Assembly: GCF_014841565.1 (NCBI RefSeq)
Contig: NZ_JACYUD010000009.1
Span: forward strand, 124,001-188,000
Source: Rhizobium sp. CFBP 8762
GTDB taxonomy: Bacteria > Pseudomonadota > Alphaproteobacteria > Rhizobiales > Rhizobiaceae
Direction of reading: 5' to 3'
Length of the DNA: 64,000 nucleotides
How positions within the stretch are numbered: the first letter of the stretch is position 1; every line of letters starts with the position of its first letter. The notes beneath the pieces are model-generated. The model saw only the letters and a program-made list of their open reading frames with translations, ran no database searches and was not told the origin of the DNA. Positions 57,070 to 64,000 of the stretch are shown in pieces. A program made the translations under genes and the position numbers.

Positions 57070-57508
57070 ACGCAATACTCCGTGGATAGCGAGATCCCGG
57101 TTACCGGAATTCGGCCCGACCAACCGACCTCTGGGTGTCGGACCGGAAAAATTACCACGGTATTAACAAATACCGCTCCTTGGTAACCTTTCGTTTACGG
57201 GCATCGTTAATCATAGAGACGATCTTTTAAGGGTAAGTAAATGACGGACGCCAAATAACAGACTTCGGATTTGATGAGTCCGCAGAATCCCTTAACCACA
57301 CCAGTTAAGGTTCTGCTTGAGAAGACGCGCCCGTGATTATTATGTAAAAACAGGAGAATGCCTTAAATTTTTAACTTGTTCGATACACCTTGCCAGAGTG
57401 AATCAGAATTTGTTAACCATTCCATGGCAGCCTCCAAATCAGGCAACGACTGGATCCGTATCGCGTAGGGGGCCATCGATACCTTAAGCGGCGGAAAAGG
57501 GGATAATT
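57070..57508 (+). promoter_or_regulatory. ctrA control region with GANTC sites and CtrA-like box
   Basis: 439 nt, AT-rich. CcrM-type sites: GAGTC 57276-57280, GAATC 57285-57289, GAATC 57400-57404. A CtrA-like TTAA-N7-TAAA is at 57227-57241, a half site TTAACCAT at 57413-57420, and a perfect inverted repeat CCTTAAC-N7-GTTAAGG at 57290-57310. In Caulobacter and relatives ctrA is controlled by GANTC methylation state and by CtrA itself. No coding frame supported. Confidence 0.6.
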
Positions 57509-58207
57509 ATGCGGGTTTTATTGATTGAAGACGACAGCGCGACAGCGCAGAGCATCGAATTGATGCTCAAGTCGGAAAGTTTTAACGTCTACACCACCGA
57601 TTTGGGTGAAGAAGGTGTCGATCTCGGCAAGCTGTATGATTACGACATCATTCTGCTGGACCTGAACCTGCCGGACATGTCCGGATATGAAGTTTTGAGA
57701 ACGCTGCGCCTGTCCAAGGTCAAAACGCCCATCCTGATTCTGTCGGGCATGGCGGGTATTGAAGACAAGGTGCGTGGTCTGGGCTTCGGCGCTGACGATT
57801 ACATGACCAAGCCTTTCCACAAGGATGAGCTTGTTGCCCGCATTCATGCCATCGTTCGCCGTTCCAAGGGTCACGCCCAGTCGGTCATCTCCACCGGCGA
57901 ACTGATTGTGAACCTCGATGCCAAGACCGTTGAAGTCGGCGGCCAGCGTGTGCACCTCACCGGCAAAGAATATCAGATGCTGGAGCTTCTTTCGCTCCGC
58001 AAGGGCACGACGCTCACCAAGGAAATGTTCCTGAACCACCTCTACGGCGGCATGGACGAGCCTGAACTGAAAATCATCGACGTGTTTATCTGCAAACTGC
58101 GCAAAAAACTGGCCAATGCCGCCGGTGGCGCAAACTATATCGAGACCGTCTGGGGCCGTGGCTATGTGCTGCGCGAGCCTGAAAGCGATTTCGCCGAAAG
58201 CGCCTGA
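57509..58207 (+). CDS. ctrA: Cell-cycle response regulator CtrA
   Basis: OmpR-type master regulator, 232 residues. Receiver about 1-115 with Asp51 (phosphoacceptor) in [10 protein letters not shown] and Lys in MTKPFHKDE; winged helix about 125-225 with [18 protein letters not shown] and [16 protein letters not shown]. The C-terminal extension is short and ends FAESA; in Caulobacter, Ala-Ala at the end marks ClpXP turnover, and the SA here may serve similarly. GGGGAT precedes the ATG. A terminator follows at 58232. Phosphate comes through ChpT, encoded 1 kb downstream. Confidence 0.97.
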   Translation: MRVLLIEDDSATAQSIELMLKSESFNVYTTDLGEEGVDLGKLYDYDIILLDLNLPDMSGYEVLRTLRLSKVKTPILILSGMAGIEDKVRGLGFGADDYMTKPFHKDELVARIHAIVRRSKGHAQSVISTGELIVNLDAKTVEVGGQRVHLTGKEYQMLELLSLRKGTTLTKEMFLNHLYGGMDEPELKIIDVFICKLRKKLANAAGGANYIETVWGRGYVLREPESDFAESA

Positions 58208-58231
58208 TTGGCCTGCCCGTTGCCTGAATTG

Positions 58232-58257
58232 AACCCGCCTCACCGGCGGGTTTTTTG
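58232..58257 (+). terminator. Rho-independent terminator after ctrA
   Basis: AACCCGCC-TCACC-GGCGGGTT followed by TTTT, 25 nt after the ctrA stop. Confidence 0.9.
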
Positions 58258-58291
58258 TGAGTGCACGGCCTGGAACAAAAAAACGGCAGGA

Positions 58292-58525
58292 TTACCCGCC
58301 GCCTTCATTTTCGTCACGGTATAACCGTTTGTACAAATAACGCGCGAGCGCGTTTGAACTCAAGACACCTAGAACTACAGTCATAGCGATTATCACATTG
58401 TGCTCGACTGAGTCGTATTCAAATATCCAGATCCTTTGGAAAACCAAAGTCAGGATAGCGACAAGCGCGGGGCAACCCACGACTGCGACGACGAAATCGA
58501 TATGTCTGCGCAGAAGCAGCCACAT
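58292..58525 (-). CDS. Small membrane protein, 77 residues
   Basis: Two helices (about 8-28 and 44-62) with a charged C-terminal tail. Starts MWLLLRRHIDFVVAVV. It follows the receiver-protein stop by 5 nt, so it is probably in its transcript. No family recognised. Confidence 0.55.
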   Translation of the reverse strand: MWLLLRRHIDFVVAVVGCPALVAILTLVFQRIWIFEYDSVEHNVIIAMTVVLGVLSSNALARYLYKRLYRDENEGGG

Positions 58526-58530
58526 GACGC

Positions 58531-58893
58531 TTACGCGGCGAGAGCCAGACCAGAAAATACGTTTTCCAGAATTTTGCGGTCGAATGGCTTGAGCAGAAAA
58601 TCGTCGGCCCCTGCCCGCTTTCCCATCATCATCTTTTTAAGGTCAGCCTCGATCACGCAATAGTAGATACGCACCGATTTGCCATTGGGAAGACGCCGGA
58701 TATTGGCAATCAGGTCCAGCGCACCGTCCATGCCTGCGTCGACGATCAGAATATCGGCAAGTTCCGCCTCGCACCGCGCCAGCGCTTCCAGCCCATTTGC
58801 GGCATCCGATACCAGAAACCCCATGCCGGACAAAATTCTCATGCCGACTTTGCGGACGACGTCCGAATCATCAGCAATCATCAACCGTCGCAT
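58531..58893 (-). CDS. Stand-alone receiver (response regulator)
   Basis: Single receiver domain, 120 residues. Acidic pair ADDSD at 8-9, phosphoacceptor Asp52 in IVDAGM and Lys in LLKPFDR; no output domain. The ATG at 58893 follows GGAGGCAAGC; a frame to 58908 is not used. Lies about 100 nt downstream of chpT on the same strand, so it may take part in the CtrA phosphorelay or share its phosphate. It is not CpdR by sequence (lacks CpdR's usual N-terminus). Confidence 0.82.
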   Translation of the reverse strand: MRRLMIADDSDVVRKVGMRILSGMGFLVSDAANGLEALARCEAELADILIVDAGMDGALDLIANIRRLPNGKSVRIYYCVIEADLKKMMMGKRAGADDFLLKPFDRKILENVFSGLALAA

Positions 58894-58991
58894 GCTTGCC
58901 TCCTTCAACTCATCCCGAACGCGTAAGTAATGACACTAACAATCCAAACGCGTTTTAGCAAACCATACCTTAGCAGACTCTCGTATTATCT

Positions 58992-59636
58992 TCAGGCGGC
59001 CATTCGTGCCGAAAACCGGATTTCCTCGGGCGTGGAGGTCACATCCAGCGCCATCCCGGCTTCATCGGCCAGCAGCACCGTGTAGTAGGGCTGAATGGTA
59101 TGGGCATCGACAGCTTCTTCCAGCTGGGTGCGCAGCAACTCCACGAAGCGAGGTGGCACACGCATCATCTTGCCTGTGGCAACGATGGTAAATTCGGCAT
59201 CCTGCTCTGGATTTTGCAGGGTAATATCCAGGATGCCACCGCGCGGAATAGCGCCATAGGCAATCAGAAACAGGTTGAGGAGCAGCTTGACGCGGTTTTT
59301 AGGAATAATCGCGCGTGGGCCATTCCAGATGACCTCGGTTTTCTTCTCGGCCGCAGCGAAATCCTTTGCGGCTTTTTCCGCTTCGCCCGTGTCGATGGAC
59401 GCGCCGACCGACCCGGATGCACCGAAGGCAAGACGGGCAAATTTCAGCCGCACGGAGGCATTGAGTGCGCTACTACGGATGAGGTCCATGGCATCCTCGT
59501 CGGCACCGCCCTCATCCAGAAGTTCAAGACCGTTGTTGATAGCGCCGACCGGCGAAATAATATCGTGACATACGCGGCTGCACAGAAGGGCAGCAAGGTC
59601 CGGCCCGGTCAGTGTCAGGTTTGGATTTTTACCCAT
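58992..59636 (-). CDS. chpT: Histidine phosphotransferase ChpT
   Basis: 214 residues of the DUF2328 family. ChpT relays phosphate from CckA to CtrA and CpdR. The dimerisation helix has CHDIISPVGAINNGLELL with phosphoacceptor His24, followed by a degenerate kinase-like ATPase domain. The ATG at 59636 (MGKNPNLTLTG) follows AAGGAAAG; a frame to 59678 is rejected. Divergent from eipA. Confidence 0.93.
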   Translation of the reverse strand: MGKNPNLTLTGPDLAALLCSRVCHDIISPVGAINNGLELLDEGGADEDAMDLIRSSALNASVRLKFARLAFGASGSVGASIDTGEAEKAAKDFAAAEKKTEVIWNGPRAIIPKNRVKLLLNLFLIAYGAIPRGGILDITLQNPEQDAEFTIVATGKMMRVPPRFVELLRTQLEEAVDAHTIQPYYTVLLADEAGMALDVTSTPEEIRFSARMAA

Positions 59637-59874
59637 GGTCTTTCCTTCAGTGTCTTCGTCCGGCGTCAGATTGGGCATCGCGATGCGCGTCCGTCATGCC
59701 TGGCAGCGGCCCGGGACCCAAAGCCCGCGTCTGAACCATAATGACACCACATTTGGTAAACCGATTGTTAAGATGATAGCGTCAAATTGTGATGAACGGC
59801 AGGAATACGCATGTCCGATGTGATTCCAGCTTTGCAGCAGGTTCGCTCACGGTCTTTTCGCTACGGAGGATAAT
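59637..59874 (+). promoter_or_regulatory. Divergent control region of chpT and eipA with CtrA-like box
   Basis: 238 nt. TAAA-CCGATTG-TTAA at 59757-59771 matches the CtrA box TTAA-N7-TTAA with one mismatch, and GATTC at 59822-59826 is a CcrM site. EipA is a CtrA-regulated gene in Brucella, so the box is probably functional for eipA. Confidence 0.6.
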
Positions 59875-60465
59875 ATGGCTCAGCTATCGAACTGTGGTAA
59901 GCGCGCTCTTGCGGGTCTGGCTTTGATATTATCCTGTGTGCTCTCGCTGGCAACGACAGGCCATGCACAGCAGGCTAACAACTCCACCTACTCGATGCGG
60001 GAAATCGTGGACGAGGGAAATTCGTTCTTTGGCAGCGCGTCCGGCGATCTGGCCAAGGTTGTCGAGCGCGCCTTCTCGCAATACGGCCTGCCCAACGGCT
60101 ATATTCTGGGGCAAGAGGGCTCCGGTTCGTTCTTTGCCGGCGCAACCTACGGCGAAGGCCGGCTGAATACGAAAAATGCGGGTCGCCTGCCCGTCTACTG
60201 GCAAGGCCCGTCGCTCGGTTTCGACTGGGGCGGACAGGGTAGCCGCACCATGATGCTGGTCTACAACCTGCCGCACGTCAACAGCATCTATTCGCGGTTC
60301 GGCGGCGTCTCCGGCTCGGCCTATGTGGTGGCGGGCGTTGGCATGACGGTGCTGACCTACAACAACGTCGTCATCGTTCCCATTCGCACCGGTGTCGGCG
60401 CGCGTCTGGGCGTGAATATCGGCTATCTGAAAATGACGCCGAAACCGACATGGAATCCCTTCTGA
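59875..60465 (+). CDS. eipA: EipA-family envelope protein (DUF1134)
   Basis: 196 residues. Signal peptide (about 1-31, ending GHAQ), then a beta-rich periplasmic domain: FFGSASGDLAKVVERAF, GEGRL, GPSLGFDWGGQGSRTMMLVYNLP and the late GVGARLGVNIGYLKMTPKP. This is DUF1134/EipA, needed for envelope integrity in Brucella. GGAGGATA precedes the ATG. The control region holds a CtrA-like box. Confidence 0.92.
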   Translation: MAQLSNCGKRALAGLALILSCVLSLATTGHAQQANNSTYSMREIVDEGNSFFGSASGDLAKVVERAFSQYGLPNGYILGQEGSGSFFAGATYGEGRLNTKNAGRLPVYWQGPSLGFDWGGQGSRTMMLVYNLPHVNSIYSRFGGVSGSAYVVAGVGMTVLTYNNVVIVPIRTGVGARLGVNIGYLKMTPKPTWNPF

Positions 60466-60521
60466 CGGAACGTCTCGATACTTACCTCACACCCAAATTG
60501 CAAACCTGAATTGGTACGATT

Positions 60522-61697
60522 TTGATACAGTTGGCTCTTCTGTTTGCTTTGGGATTTCTGACCGCCGCCCTTCTCGGGCTGCTGCTGGCACCCGCTGTCT
60601 ACCGCCGCATCGTCCGCTTTGCCGAAGACCGGCTGCGGGAAACAACGCCGCTGAAAGCACAGGAAGTGCGCGGCGAGATCGATATGGCCCGCGCCAACTA
60701 TGCCGCAGAAACGGCCAAGGCCACCATTGCGCTGAGGGTAGAACGCGATAAACGCACCGCTCTCACTCTGGAAGCCATATCGCTCAACAAACGCATGTCG
60801 GAACTGGACGCAAACAACGCGGATTTAACGGCGCACGCAACAGAGCTGACCGATGAAATTAGCAGCCTTCGCGCTTCAATGCGTCAGGCAGAGCAACATC
60901 ACGAACGCCTGAAAGAGGCTCTAACTGCCGCTGAAGACGATAATATCGTCAAGCGCGATGAAATTGAAACCCTGACGAAACGGGTGGAAACCGCAAGCAT
61001 GCGGCTCGAATCCGCAAATGCGGATGTCGCCCTGCGCGACAGCGAAATACAGACGCTGTATACCCGCATCTCGGCGCTGCGCGAAGAACGTGAGGGCCTG
61101 CGCCGTGATACGAAGGCGTTGAACGAACGCCTGCGGGCAGCCGACGTTCGGCTTGCGCGTGACGAGCAGAAGGCACTGGCCTTGCAGGAAAAGCTGTCCG
61201 CCGACATGGCGGCAGCAGCTGACCGGGAAACCGCGCTTGAACGACAGGCTCAGGACATTGCTCGGTTGCGCGCCCGTCTGGACGCGTTGAACGGTCTGCA
61301 AGCACAAGCTGAATCCCAAGCCGAAACCCAAGCCCAAATCAAAGACGCACGCAGCACAATACACGACGCGCCGCCTCTGGCTGACGGTGCCAGCGGGCAG
61401 TATACGTCAGAGGACAGAATGAAAAAGCTTGATTTGAAGCAACTGGCAGACGATGCGCGCGACCGCGCGGCCGCCTTGAGCGAAACACTGACGCAGGGCA
61501 CACCTAAAGATGATGCAGCCTTGCGAAACGAGGTGGCGGAAATTGCTGCCCGCATGATTGCGCTGACCGCTGCCAAGGAAGGAGCAGACAGCCCGATCCG
61601 CCCGCTGCTGCGCACCCGCAATCAGAACAGAAAACGCAAGGGCAAAACGCTTGCCGCGCGGGCCGAAGACGTCCTCAATCAAACGGAAAAAGTTTAG
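60522..61697 (+). CDS. Membrane-anchored coiled-coil protein
   Basis: 391 residues. One N-terminal helix (about 2-25), then a long heptad-rich coiled coil (about 45-260), a linker and a basic tail (about 360-385, NQNRKRKGKTLAARAED). The start is the TTG at 60522; no ATG upstream. The stop TAG is formed by the edge of the 61698 repeat, so the C-terminus may once have been longer. Follows eipA after 56 nt. Function unknown; an envelope or division-related scaffold is possible. Confidence 0.75.
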   Translation: MIQLALLFALGFLTAALLGLLLAPAVYRRIVRFAEDRLRETTPLKAQEVRGEIDMARANYAAETAKATIALRVERDKRTALTLEAISLNKRMSELDANNADLTAHATELTDEISSLRASMRQAEQHHERLKEALTAAEDDNIVKRDEIETLTKRVETASMRLESANADVALRDSEIQTLYTRISALREEREGLRRDTKALNERLRAADVRLARDEQKALALQEKLSADMAAAADRETALERQAQDIARLRARLDALNGLQAQAESQAETQAQIKDARSTIHDAPPLADGASGQYTSEDRMKKLDLKQLADDARDRAAALSETLTQGTPKDDAALRNEVAEIAARMIALTAAKEGADSPIRPLLRTRNQNRKRKGKTLAARAEDVLNQTEKV

Positions 61698-61800
61698 AGC
61701 ATATTTCGACCGGAGCGAAGCGAGGATCGAAAATAAAATGCTTTTCAAACAGGATGTTAGAGCGCCGATCTGATCCGGTCAGATCGGAAAACGCTCTAAA
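61695..61800. repeat. Pair of AGAGC palindromes between convergent genes
   Basis: First element 61695-61745: TAGAGCATATTTCGA...TCGAAAATAAAATGCT around GGAGCGAAGCGAGGA. Second 61757-61800: outer TTAGAGCG/CGCTCTAA enclosing a perfect CCGATCTGA-TCCGG-TCAGATCGG hairpin. The outer TAG on the left is the stop of the coiled-coil gene; the outer CTA on the right is the stop (TAG) of the trmH-type gene on the minus strand. Confidence 0.8.
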
Positions 61801-62620
61801 CCAGCCCTTTGAGGCGGGCCACTTCATGCAGGGCGATTCCGGTCGCCGTTGCAACGTTCAAACTGTCAAGACCCGGCCTTTGCCGTATGCGCGCCGTTTG
61901 AATGGTTTGCATCACCGCCTCGGGAAGCCCCTCGCCCTCGGTTCCCATCACCAGCGCGATGCGCGGGGTTGCAGGAATATCGCGAATATCCACCGCGCCC
62001 CTTGGCGACAGACCCCAGAGCTCAAATCCCTGACCGGTCAAGTCTTGGAGGATATCCGCAATCGCGCTACCCCGTGCAAAGGGCACCTTCAACACCGCGC
62101 CCACGGACACGCGGATCGCTTTGCGATATAGGGGATCGCAGCAGGTTTCATCCAGCAGAACGCCATCGGCACCGAAGGCTGCCGCGTTGCGAAACAGCGA
62201 ACCGATGTTGTCGTGGTTGGAAAGGCCGCAGGCGACCAGCACAAGGCTGGACGCTGGCAAGGAATCAAGCATATCCGCCCGACCCGGCCTATGTGCAGAA
62301 CTGCCAAGAGCCAGAATACCCCGGTGCATATGAAACCCGGCAATTTCATCGAACACCGTGCCGCTTGCCACATAGACCGGAATATCCGCAGACAGATGGT
62401 CCAGAATATCACGAAGACCGTCAACGCGGTTTTCCAGCAGCAACACGGACCGGGTGGTGAAGCCCGTGCCAGCCGCATGCGCATCCACCAACATGCGCAG
62501 TACCACTTTGCCTTCCGCGATAAAGAGCCCGTCCCGGCCCGTCAGATCCCGCTCACGTATGCTGCGGAAGGCAGCGATCCGCGGGTCGTCAGGGTCTGAG
62601 ATGCGGATGAGTCCGCTCAC
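61796..62620 (-). CDS. TrmH/SpoU-family RNA 2'-O-methyltransferase
   Basis: 274-residue SPOUT methyltransferase. N-terminal substrate-binding part, then the knot with LVLVACGLSNHDNIGSLFRNAAAFGADGVLLDETCCDPLYRKAIRVSVGA (motif 1: NHDNIGSLFRNA; the expected Asn and Arg are present) and IALVMGTEGEGL (motif 2) and LNVATATGIALHE (motif 3). Acts on tRNA or rRNA; the target is not clear. The stop is provided by a palindromic repeat. Starts at 62620, coupled to the upstream gene by ATGA. Confidence 0.9.
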   Translation of the reverse strand: MSGLIRISDPDDPRIAAFRSIRERDLTGRDGLFIAEGKVVLRMLVDAHAAGTGFTTRSVLLLENRVDGLRDILDHLSADIPVYVASGTVFDEIAGFHMHRGILALGSSAHRPGRADMLDSLPASSLVLVACGLSNHDNIGSLFRNAAAFGADGVLLDETCCDPLYRKAIRVSVGAVLKVPFARGSAIADILQDLTGQGFELWGLSPRGAVDIRDIPATPRIALVMGTEGEGLPEAVMQTIQTARIRQRPGLDSLNVATATGIALHEVARLKGLV

Positions 62621-63018
62621 CGTTCACCCAGCGTCACGGTCGTCAGAATACGCTGCGTCACAATATCAAACACGATGGCCTGCCGTGTGCCCGCCGGTGC
62701 CGTGCCGTAAAACAGGATCTGGCTGCCGGATAACGAGACATCGCTCACCGTAAAACCCGCTGGCAGGGCAGCCAGCGCCTGCGGCGGCAGCGGCGCCGCC
62801 GACCCCTCGGTTTTCAAGGCTTGGGTCGCCAAGGCTTGGGTAGCGGCTGCACGTCCGGGTGCAGTCACCTTGTAGACAATTGCGCCAAGGACAGCCATAA
62901 GGCTGATAATCATGATGCTGGCAGAAATGAGCTGTAGGCGCACCATCCGTCGGCGAACATTTTCAATGGCCGGGTCCAGCGGCTTATCTTCCTGTTCGTC
63001 TGGTTGCAGATTTGACAT
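62617..63018 (-). CDS. Small membrane protein (DUF6476-like)
   Basis: 133 residues: cytosolic N-terminus SNLQPDEQEDKPLDPAIENVRRRM, one membrane helix (about 30-52), then a periplasmic beta-rich part (VSDVSLSGSQILFYG, AIVFDIVTQRILTTV). The ATG at 63018 is the natural start; the frame to 63285 is an antisense shadow of rluD. Overlaps the methyltransferase start by ATGA. Function unknown. Confidence 0.78.
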   Translation of the reverse strand: MSNLQPDEQEDKPLDPAIENVRRRMVRLQLISASIMIISLMAVLGAIVYKVTAPGRAAATQALATQALKTEGSAAPLPPQALAALPAGFTVSDVSLSGSQILFYGTAPAGTRQAIVFDIVTQRILTTVTLGER

Positions 63019-63061
63019 GACGGGCCTTTTTCTAAAATGACGGCGATGGGATGCTGACGAT

Positions 63062-64000
63062 ATGAACGACCCCTTTAAACAAGCTTCGGCCAATAGAAAA
63101 GTCCTGACTGCGGATGAGGACGCCGAGGGTCGGCTTGATTCGTTCCTGACGGCAGCGCTGGAGGGAGAATTCTCCCGCAACCGCATCAAAAGCCTGATTG
63201 AGCAGAACGCGGTTACCATCAACGGCAAGGTGGTGAGCGAGCCCAAGCGCAAGGTGCAGCCGGGTGACGAGATCGTCATCGACATGCCGGAGCCCGAAGA
63301 CCCGGAACCAAAAGGCGAAGATATTCCTCTCGACGTGCTCTACGAGGATGATGACCTGATTGTTCTGGTCAAGCCTGCGGGGCTGGTGGTGCATCCGGGC
63401 GCGGGCAACTGGACCGGCACCCTCGTCAACGCACTCATCCACCATTGTGGGGCAACCTTGTCCGGGATCGGTGGCGTCAAACGCCCCGGCATCGTCCACC
63501 GGCTGGACAAGGAAACCAGCGGCGTCATGGTTGCCGCCAAGAACGATGCCGCCCATCGCCACCTCTCCGATCAGTTCGCCGATCACGGCCGCACCGGACC
63601 GCTGGAGCGCGCCTACAAGGCGGTCGTCTGGGGCCGCCCGCGCCAGCTCAAGGGTACAATCGACGCACCACTTGGCCGCGCCGGAGACCGCACGAAACGC
63701 GCCGTGAAACGCGAAGATGCCGACGACGCACGCGAAGCCATTACCCATTACACCGTGGTGGAGCGCCATGTAGAAAAACCCGATGGCACGGCACTGGCCT
63801 CCACCATCGAATGCCATCTGGAAACCGGGCGCACGCACCAGATTCGCGTGCATATGGCCCATATCGGCCACCCGCTGATCGGCGACCCGGAATATGGCGC
63901 GGCATTCCGCACAAAGGCCAATCTGCTGCCGGATCCTGCCAAGGTGGTCGTCAGCCAGTTCCCCCGTCAGGCGCTCCATGCGTTCATGTTGCAGTTCGAG
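63062..64000 (+). CDS. rluD: Ribosomal large-subunit pseudouridine synthase RluD, 3' end outside window
   Basis: 313 codons visible. S4 domain about 22-75 (RLDSFLTAALEGEFSRNRIKSLIEQNAVTINGKVV), then the catalytic domain with HRLDKETSG and catalytic Asp149, and GRTHQIRVHMAHIGHPLIGDPEYG. Makes pseudouridines in helix 69 of 23S rRNA. Divergent from the small membrane protein gene. Cut by the right edge. Confidence 0.94.
   Translation, partial: MNDPFKQASANRKVLTADEDAEGRLDSFLTAALEGEFSRNRIKSLIEQNAVTINGKVVSEPKRKVQPGDEIVIDMPEPEDPEPKGEDIPLDVLYEDDDLIVLVKPAGLVVHPGAGNWTGTLVNALIHHCGATLSGIGGVKRPGIVHRLDKETSGVMVAAKNDAAHRHLSDQFADHGRTGPLERAYKAVVWGRPRQLKGTIDAPLGRAGDRTKRAVKREDADDAREAITHYTVVERHVEKPDGTALASTIECHLETGRTHQIRVHMAHIGHPLIGDPEYGAAFRTKANLLPDPAKVVVSQFPRQALHAFMLQFE

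Overview
The window looks like a chromosomal segment of a Rhizobiaceae alphaproteobacterium, probably Agrobacterium/Allorhizobium/Rhizobium-like. Pointers are CtrA, SciP, ChpT and an EipA homologue close together, a rhizobial-type urease operon with two extra genes between ureB and ureC, a smoEFGK polyol transporter, an Agp2-like bacteriophytochrome and Rhizobiaceae-type intergenic palindromes. Assignments come from reading proteins and motifs by eye; no database search was run. No CRISPR array, insertion sequence or complete prophage was seen.

Layout. 1-7.4 kb: sorbitol/mannitol uptake and oxidation on the minus strand (smoC, smoEFGK, smoS, mtlK running off the left edge). 7.5-10.1 kb: a hypothetical gene, a RutR-like TetR regulator and a divergent N-carbamoyl amidohydrolase. 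10.3-14.9 kb: a two-gene RND efflux operon. 15.0-15.7 kb: a Crp/Fnr regulator. 15.8-21.8 kb: the urease operon ureDAB-x-y-CEFG (minus). 21.8-27.6 kb: a branched-chain amino-acid type ABC transporter (minus). 27.9-29.9 kb: cysQ and a DUF2793 protein. 29.9-35.2 kb: a three-gene RND operon with two adaptors, TriABC-like (minus). 35.4-38.0 kb: a bacteriophytochrome hybrid HWE kinase. 38.2-42.3 kb: small ORFs, a Crp/Fnr regulator, an esterase/ring-cleaving dioxygenase pair and an Fsr-like MFS pump. 42.5-47.9 kb: a cytochrome oxidase cluster in which the fused subunit I+III gene carries a frameshift. 48.0-53.4 kb: small envelope proteins, a glucoamylase-like hydrolase, a DNA glycosylase, a second HWE kinase and small genes. 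53.4-55.8 kb: tRNA-Met, mnmA and a LuxR solo. 56.1-61.7 kb: cell-cycle block sciP, fliJ-like, ctrA, a receiver protein, chpT, eipA and a coiled-coil protein. 61.8-64 kb: an RNA methyltransferase, a small membrane protein and the start of rluD.

The most informative region is 55.8-60.5 kb. SciP, CtrA and ChpT belong to one circuit (phosphorelay to CtrA, SciP as CtrA antagonist). The control regions of sciP, ctrA and chpT/eipA each contain a CtrA-like box with one mismatch and one or more GANTC (CcrM) sites. The 309-nt gap between the convergent sciP and fliJ-like genes holds a perfect CRP-type palindrome, two strong inverted repeats and a well-placed -10 on the minus strand, consistent with an undescribed regulatory RNA. 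A second theme is a family of intergenic palindromes whose edges supply the TAG stop codons of three genes (cysQ, the coiled-coil gene and the RNA methyltransferase gene).
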